Positions 1 to 22,300 of a stretch of 64,000 nucleotides of DNA are shown here, piece by piece (the stretch's first letter is position 1; every line of letters starts with the position of its first letter). Source of the DNA: Amphiduros pacificus (lineage: Eukaryota > Annelida > Polychaeta > Phyllodocida > Hesionidae); assembly GCA_949316495.1 (NCBI GenBank), contig OX439004.1, positions 33,734,904 to 33,798,903 on the forward strand. Reading direction: 5' to 3'. The translations under genes were made by a program, and so were the position numbers. The notes beneath the pieces were generated by a model. That model made no database searches. It saw only the letters and a list, made by a program, of their open reading frames with translations, and was not told the DNA's origin.

Positions 1-913
1 TATTTCAAAGATTGAAGCTTTTTAAGAAGATGTGTTTTAACAGGATGTGCACAAAATGCACAAATTTTCCTTGACATTGAACTTCAATCTTCCAGTTTAG
101 CAAGTTAATTATACTTTTTAGCACTTGAAATTATGATCCCAATGTTGCCATATTTATTAGTGACAAGATACTGAAAACCGTTTTTCGATATTGAAAAAAA
201 AAATTTCACCGCGATTCATTCTTTACAGTAGTGTATGAAATGGTGGATGTCCCTCTGACCGGTCTCACGTTCTAGAACAGAGCCATATATCAAATATAAA
301 AAATATTTTTTTATATAAGGTGCTGTCATGTCTTCCTGGGTAGTTTTGGCTTCATTGCTTCAAGGTTTTTTTTGTGGAGGGGGACACACTGTGAAAGCTA
401 CTGCTATAAATATTGCCTTTACACAGTATTAAAGATATTTCAATATTTTTCAATATTTTAATACCAAGTTGCTGCTACTCAAACACATATGGTGTAATAC
501 CTTATAAGTTGCCTACTCTCACCTACAATCTCATGGATGCTCAGATAGATCATATAATTATACCAAAACCTTAAAGATCATGGTAGCAGTAGCATTTGAC
601 AGGTAAAAGTTACCTTCCAGTACTTAAAAAAACCGAGAATTTGTTCTTAATATGTAGATTATGTGAAGTGTAAGAGATCTGGAATATTTTATCCTCTCCA
701 TCAGCTAGTGTTTGTGCTTGCACTGTTGCCCTAAGAAAGTTACTTTTAACTAGGGCCACAAAATTCTGAAGTATTTTTTCACTAATCAGACATTCCCCAC
801 AGAAAAACACTCAAAGATGCTGCAATGAAACTATAAACCACAGATTATGGGCAAGCAATTTTTAAGCATATTCTACACATTGTTACCAGCCCTATCATAT
901 TTTTTTACCACAC
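1..913. other. Part of a SKIV2L intron; no exon seen
   Basis: The next helicase exon (expected to begin VLFATETFAMGVN) was not found on the minus strand here, so this stretch is intronic. It is AT-rich with poly-A/T runs. A 66-codon minus-strand open frame at 610-810 does not resemble the helicase. Confidence 0.6.
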
Positions 914-9288
<8,375 letters not shown>

Positions 9289-9290
9289 CT

Positions 9291-9684
9291 CTGGAATGGT
9301 ATAAATGTACACATTAAGTTTTATTGGGGTTGCAAGATGAATTTAAAAGTGTTTCTGTGGTTTCTAAAATGAAATAATCTAAAAATAATCAATGCACCAA
9401 GTATCATATAAATATGTATCTTATGAAAACTATAATTATTTTAAAACATCTCTTTATAATATCCGCCACCAGCAATGGACAGGAAGGATATTGACATCCC
9501 CATTGTTCTGGCTTAGTTACGTCATTTTGTAACATTCTGCAACTTGTAACAATGTAATCATGAAATTAATAATGACATCAGACAGCTTGGGTCATGAACC
9601 TTTGACACCAGCAATTAGTTAAGGAAATTGAATAACCATGGTTACAAATTTAATTAATTAGGCATGCATATAGACTAGTCCAGT
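9291..9684. other. SKIV2L upstream region
   Basis: Sequence 5' of the SKIV2L start. The promoter or a 5' noncoding exon should lie here or further right, but no TATA box or other defining motif was found. Confidence 0.35.
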
Positions 9685-9692
9685 CCTGCCAA

Positions 9693-11046
9693 CAGGGTTG
9701 CATAGTTTCCGCCGCATGGCGGTATATACCGGTATATACCGCGGTATATATCGTCTCGGCGGAAATAGGTTTCCGCCACCCAAAGTGGCAGAAACTGTCA
9801 TAAACTCCAAAAGTCATTAATTTACAGTCTGTTTCTCCAGATATGATGAGCATAACATTAGTTTAAACATTTGAAGCAATATACACATACTTTAGACCTA
9901 TATATGTACTGTATTGGGGGTAGGGTGGGAGCATCTCTTGTCTGATGTGGCACTAAAATGAACTGACCATGGCGGCGTAAACTGTCATAAACTCCAAAAG
10001 TCATTTATTTTCAGTCTTTTTCTCCAGATATGATGAGCATAACATTAGTTTAAACATTTGAAGCAATATACACATACTTTAGACCTATATATGTACTGTA
10101 TTGGGGGTGGGGTGGGAGCATCTCTTGTCTGAGGTGTCACAAAAATAACTTGACCATGGCGGCGTAAACTGTCATAAACTCCAAAAGTCATTTATTTTCA
10201 GTCTTTTTCTCCAGATATGATGAGCATAACATTAGTTTAAACATTTGAAGCAATATACACTTACTTTAGACATATATATAATCTGTATTGGGGGTGGGGT
10301 GGGAGCATCTCTTGTCTGATGTGGCACTAAAATGAACTGACCATGGCGGCTTAAACTGTCATAAACTCCAATTTTAAGTCATTTATTTTCAGTCCTTTTC
10401 TCCAGATATGATGAGCATAACACCAGGTTTTACATTTGAAGTAAGATTCATATATTTCTGACATGTAGATATTGCATTCAAGGGGGAGAGGGCATCTCTT
10501 GTCTGATTTTGTACCAGTGAACTGATGGCAGTGGCATAAACTGTCATAAATTTCTGATGCTACGACAGTTTCTGCTGCTTAAGTGTGTTTTGAATCAAGA
10601 ATATATTTTTGACAACATACCTACATCTTCATTTCTCTTTGTAAAACCTCCCCAATAATATTTATGTGAACTTCCAAGACAATTTTCTATAAGTTCTAAC
10701 AGTCCTTATGGGTATGGATTTTGTGCCAGAGGTTTTTGCCACCTGATTCTGTGGTTCTAGACAGGCCTTATGGGTTCAACAGGCCTAAAAGGTTTCTGCC
10801 AGTTTATGCCGCTTAATTGTGTGGGTGTCCAAAACAGTTGCGTGCTTATTTTGAATTTATTTTTACATTTTATATGATCTTTGTCACTACTTCTTAAAGT
10901 AAACACATGACTAACATAAATATGTGACAATCTGCTGGGGGTAGTAATAGAAGTTATGGATTTATGACATGGGAACAGAGGTTTCTGACAGTTTCCGCCA
11001 GGCGTCTCGGCGGAAATAGGTTTCCGCCGGCGGAAACCCAACCCTG
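9693..11046. mobile_element. Non-autonomous hAT-type DNA transposon with internal tandem repeats
   Basis: The element begins CAGGGTTG and ends CAACCCTG. It is flanked by a perfect 8-bp target duplication CCTGCCAA at 9685-9692 and 11047-11054, the hAT hallmark. Subterminal sequence is built of TTTCCGCC/GGCGGAAA inverted motifs, and CTCGGCGGAAATAGG occurs near both ends in the same orientation. A palindromic GGTATATACCGCGGTATATA block lies near the left end. No transposase open frame is present. The perfect target duplication suggests a fairly recent insertion. Confidence 0.87.
9790..10540. repeat. 187-bp tandem repeat inside the hAT element
   Basis: Four copies of a unit containing AACTGTCATAAACTCC, TCCAGATATGATGAGCATAA and a G-rich TGGGGGTGGGGTGGGAGC block. 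Unit starts fall at 9793, 9980, 10167 and 10354, giving a period of 187 bp. The fourth copy is the most diverged. Confidence 0.88.
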
Positions 11047-11054
11047 CCTGCCAA

Positions 11055-11548
11055 TATCCAAAATTTCAACATACAATTCCATTTGGGGTTAATGGACAAT
11101 ATTGATCCATATTCAAATGTTTTAGATAAAATTACATGAGAAAATTAAACATTTTATTATGTTTTGTGTCAGACTTTACCAAAGTGACTAGAATAAATTA
11201 AAACCTTTCCTTCAGTTTTTCTCCTTACATTAGACTTGATCAAGTTGATGACTCAAGATGGTATTTAGAAGAGCCCAAGTGATAACATCAGCTACATAAA
11301 CATCATATTGACATCATTGAGCAACATAGTCTGATTGCTCTTCAAATTATCCACTCTGCTTAAAATTGTCAGTTGAATGGAAATATTACTTGAACTGATA
11401 TTGAACGTTACTTACTGAATTGTAAAGTGTGCTGTCTGCAAGTTGTAGAGTTAAAGTTTAAAAACACAACTTAAAAGCAGAGTGCAAGAACTTGTTTTCG
11501 AGAATCCTAGAGCTGTAAAATTTCCGTCAAGCATGTACTTGGAGGATT
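11055..11548. other. Intergenic, no feature
   Basis: AT-rich sequence between the two transposons. Nothing recognised. Confidence 0.4.
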
Positions 11549-11554
11549 ACTCAA

Positions 11555-11903
11555 CAGGCCTTGACATAAAGAGAAAACTGTTGGTTGCCCAGTTGGGCCA
11601 CCAGAGCATGAGAAGTGGTGGCCCGAAGTTTCTAAGGATAATAGGATATGTGATACAATAAAGCATTGTACATATGGCTGTATAGTGTGTGAGTGGGGGA
11701 TACTTGTCTCAATCAAATGTCTATTGATCATGATATGATATCTGTCAAGGATTAGAATAATAAAATCAAGATAGTTTGAGCCACTAAAACTAAAAGACCA
11801 AAATAAGGTTGCCCAACTGGGCCACTACAACAGAGCATTCACTGGCCCGAACAGAGGATCTGGTGGCCCCGGGCCACCGGGCCAGTTCATATGTCAAGCT
11901 CTG
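11555..11903. mobile_element. Short hAT-like non-autonomous element
   Basis: Termini CAGGCCTTGACATA and, reading inward from the right, CAGAGCTTGACATA form imperfect inverted repeats. ACTCAA occurs on both flanks (11549-11554 and 11904-11909), giving a partial target duplication. Inside are inverted copies of a GGTTGCCCARYTGGGCCAC motif and GC-rich GGGCCACC/GGTGGCCC blocks. The length is 349 bp with no coding capacity. The element and its ends are seen; the hAT assignment is inferred from the CAG ends and flank length. Confidence 0.6.
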
Positions 11904-11909
11904 ACTCAA

Positions 11910-12814
11910 GACTGGTTGAAACCAGAGATGTTTTAAATGCCTCTGTTGAAACGTAGCCCATGTATCACCATTAATTCATCGCATTATCGCTCACTTTGTC
12001 ATTTATCGACCACTGGGTGAGTGTTTTGATAATTGTCATTATGTAAGCATGAAACAAATATAAGATCTCATCATGAACTGTTGTATAATTACCTCATTAA
12101 TGTCAAGTAACGTATATCTTCAAAGTATTTTGCACTTTTTAAACACAATATTGGCTGCCTCCACCGGCAAGTTATAGCGTGGCTCCCCCTAGCGACAAAA
12201 TCTTAACGTTTGATGAACTGAAGTTTATCTCCATGAAGCTATCGATCTTATTCTGAGATCAATAATCATATTGTTAGAAGCAAATAATTATTAGTGACAA
12301 ACGTAAAGAAATATTATTCATCAGACGCAAACGATTGAGTGTGTCACGGGAAAGGGGCTAATGAAACATCAAGGGAAAGGGCGTGGAAAAATATATTATA
12401 TAAATTCTCTGGAAATTATCAAGGGGCAATGACATTTAATAATTAACGAAAGTGAATGAATGTAAAAAAAATAACTCAGATGCATATTAAAGAATCAAAA
12501 GGATTTAGGGGCCAGTAGTACATCGACCAAGGAAGTAATAGAATGTTTGCCTCACCCATGTTTGGATATTTTTTACAGATAAAATAAAATCTCACCCATT
12601 GATTGATTGAAATCAGTGGCAATTATCTGTTTCTCTGGTTGATTAATAAGCAGATCACAAATACAATACATTTTGTATCAGATTGACAGGTCATATGAAG
12701 AGTTTATAATGTTATTGGCATTGCACATATACGAAAAGACAACATGAAGCTCTTTAATTGTCACTTCAACATGTTCAAGGAAGTACAAAATATATGTACC
12801 AGATTAAAACTGGT
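11910..12814. other. Intergenic, no feature
   Basis: Intergenic sequence between the second hAT-like element and the 40-bp minisatellite. No open frame, RNA gene or repeat with support was seen. Confidence 0.4.
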
Positions 12815-14115
12815 TAACTCTTACAAGGGGGAACACTATAAGGTACTAGACTACACTCATTGCAAGAGGGAAACAATATAAGGCACTGGACTACACTCAG
12901 TACAAGAGGGAAACAATATAAGGTACTGGACAACACTCATTACAAGAGGGAAACAATATAAGGCACTGGACTACACTCATTACACGATGGAAGCAATATA
13001 AGGTACTGGACTACACTCATTGCAAGAGGGAAACAATATAAGGCACTGGACTACACTTATTACAAGAGGGAAACAATATAAGGTACTGGACTACACTCAT
13101 TATAAGAGGGAAACAATATAAGGTACTAGACTACACTCATTGCAAGAGGGAAACAATATAAGGCACTGGACTACACTCATTATAAGAGGGAAATCATATA
13201 AGGTACTAGACTACACTCATTATAAGAGGGAAACAATATAAGGTACTGGACTACACCCATTGCAAGAGGGAAACAATATACACTCATTACAAGAGAGAAA
13301 CAATATAAGGCACTGGACTACACTCATTACACGAGGGAAGCAATATAAGGTACTGGACTACACTCATTACACGAGGGAAGCAATATAAGGTACTGGACTA
13401 CACTCATTACACGAGGGAAGCAATATAAGGTACTGGACTACACTCATTGCAAGAGGGAAACAATATAAGGCACTGGACTACACTTATTACAAGAGGGAAA
13501 CAATATAAGGTACTGGACTACACTCATTATAAGAGGGAAACAATATAAGGTACTAGACTACACTCATTGCAAGAGGGAAACAATATAAGGCACTGGACTA
13601 CACTCATTATAAGAGGGAAACCATATAAGGTACTAGACTACACTCATTATAAGAGGGAAACAATATAAGGTACTGGACTACACCCATTGCAAGAGGGAAA
13701 CAATATACACTCATTACAAGAGGGAAACAATATAAGGCACTGGACTACACTCATTACACGAGGGAAGCAATATAAGGTACTGGACTACACTCATTGCAAG
13801 AGGGAAACAATATAAGGCACTGGACTACACTTATTACAAGAGGGAAACAATATAAGGTACTGGACTACACTCATTATAAGAGGGAAACAATATAAGTTAC
13901 TAGACTACACTCATTGCAAGAGGGAAACAATATAAGGCACTGGACTACACTCATTACACAAGGGAAACAATATAAGGTACTAGACTACTCTCATTATAAG
14001 AGGGAAACAATATAAGGCACTGGACTACACCCATTGCAAGAGGGAAACAATATACACTCATTACAAGAGGGAAACAATATAAGGGTACTAGACTGCACCC
14101 ATTCAAGAAGGAAAC
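12815..14115. repeat. 40-bp minisatellite with higher-order structure
   Basis: About 32 copies of a 40-bp unit typified by AAGAGGGAAACAATATAAGG and TACTGGACTACACTCATTA. A shortened unit (AACAATATACACTCATTAC, lacking the AAGG...CTA part) recurs near 13270, 13700 and 14050, so blocks of roughly 427 and 347 bp were themselves duplicated. The right side decays into degenerate units up to about 14345. Confidence 0.92.
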
Positions 14116-14345
14116 AATATGAGGCACACAAGGGAAACAATAATTACACAAGGGAAACAATATAAGGGTAATAGGCTACACCCTTTAGAAGGAAATATTG
14201 TAAGGGTAATAGACTATACTACCACAGGGAAACAAGATATGGGTACCAGTCTATATTCATTGCTGGAAGTAATGAATATGTATACACATTACAAGTGGGA
14301 GGCAACATATGGGTACCAGTCTATAGCCATTACTAGAAAAAAAGA
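14116..14345. repeat. Degenerate tail of the 40-bp minisatellite
   Basis: Diverged units sharing GGGAAACAA and GGGTAMYAG motifs, with longer variants containing GGGTACCAGTCTATA repeated twice. Confidence 0.6.
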
Positions 14346-14594
14346 GAAGGGCACCAGACAACAACATTATATTGTTTACTGGTAGGGTCAGAAAGAAAAT
14401 TTGGATTTTGTCCAGAATAACGGGGATCACAGTAGGGTAGGACATAAATCTCTCATTTTATCATAATTTGAAAAATAATTGGACATCAATCACATCTTTA
14501 TAACAATATTTGTTAGATTTTATTTGTTTTCCTAATCAATACAATGTGTATTATAAGTGAGGGCAGCATGCCAATGATGAATTTTGGAAGAAAG

Positions 14595-14600
14595 TTTATT
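14595..14600 (-). terminator. Actin polyadenylation signal
   Basis: AATAAA on the minus strand 66 bases past the actin stop codon. A second AATAAA lies at 14519-14524. Either could direct 3' end formation. Confidence 0.6.
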
Positions 14601-14665
14601 ACTTTCAGAAGAAATATGATACTTTTCTTTCCAATGTTTTGGATATAAGGTTAATGTCTTTAAAT

Positions 14666-16626
<1,961 letters not shown>

Positions 16627-17302
16627 GTTGATGCTATTCAGAGAAAGCAAAAACACTTTTACTATCAAAGTATGTATTTGTGTAATTTAAGAGGATTTAA
16701 TAAACATTCATTTTGTTAATATTTAACATGGAGTAATAATACACAATGCTCGTCATCAATGCTTTACCAATATTGCACCATAATTCTTAACATCAATCCT
16801 AAATTACATATTCACGTACGTTAATTTTCAAATGGTGGAAAAAAACAGCTAAATCTAAAAATATATATCAGGATTGGTCCTATCTGATGGTGATGCTTTG
16901 ACAAAACGTTCTAACTAGTGATCACAAACTAACTAGGAAGTTGTGCACACACGACGGGCGTGGTTCATAATAAGTCAGTATTACATCGAGAAAAATAGGT
17001 GTGATTTCATATGTAGCAATTTTAAATCAAATTAACGCCTTTTATTTTCTTCCCTTTATCGACTCCAAAGTCTCTGATGTATATGTATATACTATCTTTA
17101 AAGGAATAAAAGAAATAATGTGCCTGTCTAGACCGACATGTTTCTCCTGCCATTTGAAACTAGATTTTTAAAAATGAGCAAGTTATGTAGGATTGGCTCA
17201 TTATATAAAAAAAAAAAAAATTCAAAATTGACACAGTTCAATTGAAACGGACCTAATGCAACATTTCAAAATAAAATGAGACTTATTAGAAACATCACTC
17301 AC

Positions 17303-17400
17303 CTTAATTTGAAATAAGAAGGGAATATTGAGAGAGATGGGTGTTGTTGATGCGGAGGTGGGCTGTGAAAGGCCTCATACCACCAGCACACAAGTATGTG
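17303..17400 (-). other. Probable actin 5' noncoding exon
   Basis: On the minus strand AAATTAAG is followed by the consensus donor GTGAGTGATG, exon edge at 17303. It pairs with the acceptor just before the actin ATG, leaving an intron of about 670 bases. The 5' limit is a guess because no TATA box is evident. Split leaders with the intron in the 5' UTR are common in animal actin genes. Confidence 0.55.
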
Positions 17401-17849
17401 TCCTATAAAATTAACCTCCTTCCCTTCGCTGGCCTGGGGAGGTCACTTTAAGAAGATACAACAAAACCGTATATGTATTGTAAAAACATGTTATCTAGTG
17501 TTTGAGGTGCATCATATATTGGTTACAATGCGTAATCATTTAGATGGTATTTTATTTATTGATTTTTTGGTTTATTTAAATTTCGTACTTGTTTATTTGC
17601 GATTTCACTAAATTAAAACAGAATTTAGAATTCTCCTTTTTGTTACCATACATATAGGTATGGTAGATAATGCATATTAAAAGCGCATTGCATAGGATAT
17701 GGGATAAAACCGAATTAATATATTGAGTTATTTTCGATAGGTATGGTAAATAATGTTTGTTAAAAGTGGATTGCACAGGATTTGAGATAAACCAAATTAG
17801 TATATTGAGTTATTTACGATAGTGTCCCCCCTTGATTAAGATAGTAACT

Positions 17850-17935
17850 GATCCATGCAAATGGGCCTTCCTCCGCCTCGACTTCTGCACCTGGCCATAT
17901 AAGGGAATGTCACGCCCCACTCCCCACAGGTCTGG
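17850..17935. promoter_or_regulatory. Octamer / CArG / GC-rich motif cluster upstream of actin
   Basis: Within 85 bases lie a perfect octamer ATGCAAAT (17855-17862), a perfect CArG box CCATATAAGG (17895-17904) and a CACGCCCCACTCCCC GC/CACCC block. CArG boxes bind serum response factor and are the classical control element of actin genes. The cluster is about 500 bp upstream of the inferred noncoding exon and about 1.4 kb from the divergent DNAL1a gene, so it could serve actin as a promoter or enhancer. The motifs are seen; the function is inferred. Confidence 0.55.
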
Positions 17936-18404
17936 ATTTAGCGACGCTATTTTGAAGAAGTGATAGTTTTTTTGGCATCAGAAGAAAACATTCACCCACC
18001 AAAAAGAAAACAAGTATGGTGTGGCGAGAATGACTTATAAGTTCTTGAAAAAAAGAGATGAAAATTCATATAATGAAAATAGATGGTTTAGAAGTTGATT
18101 AAAACGTAGATTTTCCCACGAGGTTGCCCACAAAGAGCAAATTGTGGTCATGCCACCAGTGCACCTGTTTCATTACCTGTCAGTTTTTTTCACAAAATAG
18201 ATTTTGTTTTATTTTTCTCATTGGCATAGGTCTAATCATAAAGCGTACTTAAAACAACAATAAAAGATTATTCCAATATTGTATGAAATCAAAATAACAG
18301 ATAATAAGTCGCAGTTGGTCAAATATAACCTATTGCGGCTGTTTTCTACAATATAATAGTATGTCATTACATGATGGGGGAATAGCTGTTCTAAGGTAAA
18401 TTGC

Positions 18405-18720
18405 AGCAATATGGCGGATAGCAGCTATTTGATGGATTGCAGTTATATGATAGATTGCAGTTATATAATAGTGTGCAGTTATATGATAGATTGCAGTTAT
18501 ATAATAGTGTGCAGTTATATGATAGATTGCCGTTATATAATAGTGTGCAGTTATATGATAGATTGCAGTTAGAAAAAAAGTGTGCAGTTATATGATAGAT
18601 TGCAGTTATATAATAGTGTGCAGTTATATGATAGATTGCAGTTATATAATGGTGTGCAGTTATATGATAGATTGCAGTTATATAATGGTGTGCATAGATA
18701 GATTGCAGCCACTTGATACA
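18405..18720. repeat. 36-bp minisatellite
   Basis: About eight copies of a 36-bp unit made of two similar halves, GATAGATTGCAGTTATAT and AATAGTGTGCAGTTATAT. A degenerate extension of TTGCAG-containing units runs to about 19000. Because 36 is a multiple of three, the minus strand shows a spurious open frame repeating HITAHYYITAIY. Confidence 0.85.
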
Positions 18721-19306
18721 TTCCAACTATATTATATATTGTAGCTATATTATGGATTTCAGCTACATAGTGGCTTGCAGCTATACACGGATTGATTGCT
18801 GTTTTATGATTTATTGCAGTTATTTAATGCATTGCAGCTACATGATAAATTGCAGATACATGATTGATTGCGAATTGTAGTTATTTGAAAATATTGCAGT
18901 AAATTTATGAATTGCAGCTATGTATTAGATTGCAATGTCATGGTAGATTGTAGCTATATGATAGATTGCAAATGGCGGATTGCAGCTATGGAATGGATGA
19001 CAACTGTATGATTCTCTCTCTTCTCCATTTTTCACTATACTTAAATAATAAACTATTATGCATTTAAACAACCTAATGTTCGTTTATATTTCATACCCCA
19101 CAAATAAAATGAAAACTATAACTTTTTAACTATTCATGATATAATTGCATCAAAGGTAAAATCAATCACAATAACATATAATCAGAAAGACAAAATTGCA
19201 TTGATGGCACTATTATCGAAAATCAATGATATGCCCTGTGAGAAATGCCACATTTTGGTGGAGATGAGTCCAGTTCTGTCTCGGATTCACATGGACAATC
19301 TCCACC

Positions 19307-22300
19307 ATGTCACTCTTGACCATACCGCTGCTGTTGGTAAGTCCTTATGTCTTTAAACCTTCTCTCTTAGCATATCATATGGAGGTATATTAAAGAGCTA
19401 CTTGTATATATATCTACACACATACGATGATAGTAGCTGGTTTGTTATTTGTAATTGCAGAAGCCAACCACTGTGACAGATGCTCTCAATAAATGGGTGA
19501 GCGCCATTTATGATACAGCTTTGAATTTCTAACAATTTCTGAGAATCTACAATTTGGTTGCATCGCTCAAAAATGACTAAAATAACTGGGTTAATAAAAC
19601 TAAAGAAAAAAAATGAAAAACCGAAGATTTTAATGTGTTTAGGAACAAAAGACCAAGGAAAAACGGGCCGAGGCAAAATGGGTTGACCTCCACTTCCAGT
19701 TTCCGCCGATTGAGAAGCTGGACGCCTCATTGTCAACTCTGCAGGAATGCGAGTAGGTGTGATAAACAAATTGTTAGGATCATATAAACATTAATGCAAA
19801 GAGTGATTAATTCTTGCTATTCAATAAAATGTTAGATGGAAGTGTGGGATTGTTGCTTGGAACCTAATAGCATTAGTTTAATAAATACTTCCTGTCTTGT
19901 TAGAAAATACCAATTTAAAGTAAAACAAACAAATATTTTAATGTATTTCTAGTATAATAAATCAGAAATGGTAGATGATTAAGACAAGTTAATTGAGAAT
20001 GCATGCTCATCCTAATTAACTAATATTTATTTAGAAAATTCTTACTTCCAGGAAGTTGTCGCTTTCAACAAACGCCATTGAAAAGATATCAAACTTGAAT
20101 GGCCTGAGTAAGTTGATCAGATATTGTGGATTTTAATAACATGTTTAAACAAATCAACCAGGATTAAAGCTTCAATAAAATCAATTCAAATCCTTAAGCA
20201 TTTCTTTTGACAATATGAAGCTGACCAGTGATGTACAGCAAATATGGTGACAGCGGAGTACCAGTCCTTCAGATTTGGACACTAAAGTACTCTGCATTAC
20301 ATAGGAAGTATTCAATTACTACCTCTGCAGTCATTGCCCTGTTTTTGATCTCAAAGTTTGGAACTTCCCGAGTCAAAAATATTTGCCTTGCCCACAAAAA
20401 ATATCATCAAATCTGAATGGATCTGAGTATCTGGCACATATACTGACCAAGCAGTACAACTGCTAGTACAAAATAAATCTATTTGTATTCTTTCACCACT
20501 GAGTTGACAGCCAGATTTTTCTGAATACTAATGACTTGCGCTGGATCCTCAGTGCGCACATTTCTAGCTTTTGTGGCAGGGACTGTTATGATAGAGAAGT
20601 CCTGCTATGGAGGGTATCACTAATTAAAAGTGATTTGGATTACAGAGACTTAGGTGTCCTTAGTGTTTGTCTATTGTTGCATGCCTAACATCCTTATGGA
20701 CCAAAACAGTGGTCACATGATTATAAGCACAGTACTGGCATTTTCATCAAAACACAATATTCCTGGCAGGTGTATTTTCCTCAAAGAGCTATACTGTATC
20801 ACAGTATCATAACCACATATTATTTATGCATATCCCAAATCTCTTTAAAACGGCCTGTGACATTTAATAATTCTTTTTTAAATTCTAAATCCAGAAAATC
20901 TTAAGATCCTGTCTCTGGGGAGGAACAACCTTAAAAGTTTACAAGGCTTGGTGAGTTTTATCTTGATATTTTTATGATTTCCTCTAGTTTTAAAAATAGA
21001 ATGCTATGATTCAAGTGTCAAGAAACTATCATGTCAATATTTTAGGAACCAGTCGGAGACACGTTAGAGCAATTGTGGATTTCATATAACTCTATTGAAA
21101 AGTTGCGAGGGATTACAGTTCTCAAGAAACTCAAGGTAAGTGTCACTACTGACCAATTACAACTTGGTAAGTGACACTACTGAGGCATTACAACTTGGTA
21201 AGTGTCACTACTGAGGCATTACAACTTGATAAGTGTCACTACCGAGGCATTACAACTTGGTAAGTGTCACTACTGAGGCATTGCAACTTGGTAAGTGTCA
21301 CTACTGAGGCATTACAACTTGGTAAGTGTCACTATAGGTAATGTGTCACTACTGAGGCATTACAACTTGGTAAGTGTCACTATAGGTAATGTGTCACTAT
21401 AAGTAATGACCAATTACAATTGTCACTAGATTATAAGAAAGCTATCATCTACTTTTGCTATTTGCCACTAGGTTACTACAAATTTATCATTTAATTTTAA
21501 TAAATATCACTAGGTTATTACAAAGGTGGCATGATATTTTTGCTCATTGTCACTGAGTTATTCTAAAAGTATCATTTACTTTAATTTGGTAATTAATCCT
21601 AGTTAAGTTAACAAGTATCAATTTTTGTGAAATTGTTATTTGAATGAGCTCCTTACGTGTTTTACACTCTCTCTGATTTTTTTAAAAGGATAAAAGCATC
21701 CCTGGAACGTACTTTGTACTTTCACATCATAGATGATTGGCAGAAAATTTGTAAAGCCACAGTTAAATTGTATTATGTCACACGCTGCAGAGGATTAGAT
21801 ATACTTAGTTCCATTTTTGTTTTATTTTATCAAGATTCTCTACATGTCAAATAATATGGTGAGAGATTGGAGTGAATTCAACAGGATGGTGAGTTTTTGC
21901 ACTCTATATCAAACATTACACCCATTCTTTGATTTAAAGATCATAACAATAAACACTTAAACAACAAAAGTGTGAAAAGTGCGATAATCATATATAGGAT
22001 GATATAGGACTTGGGATAAATTTATATCAGGAGGTATAAGATTTTAATAACACAAATTACACTTACCAATAAGCTCAGACACGTATCTAACAATAATGAT
22101 TTACTTACTTTATTTTTCTCTCATGTCTGTCTCTAGTCTAATCTGCCTGAATTAACAGAGCTGGTGTTTGTAGGTAAGAATCACTATCCCCTTCATTACA
22201 ATAACAATATCAAAATGATTCATAAGTTCATAGTGTTTGTAATGTCTCTAGAACATCAATGTCTTAAGGCGTTTTATAAAGATATCTACTAAATTACCCG

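Noticed and set aside
610-810. Possible further SKIV2L exon on the minus strand
   Set aside because: The peptide does not match the expected helicase continuation, and the exon 15 donor points to sequence beyond the window.
12815-14115. CRISPR-like array
   Set aside because: Units are contiguous 40-bp tandem copies without unique spacers, in a eukaryotic intergenic region.
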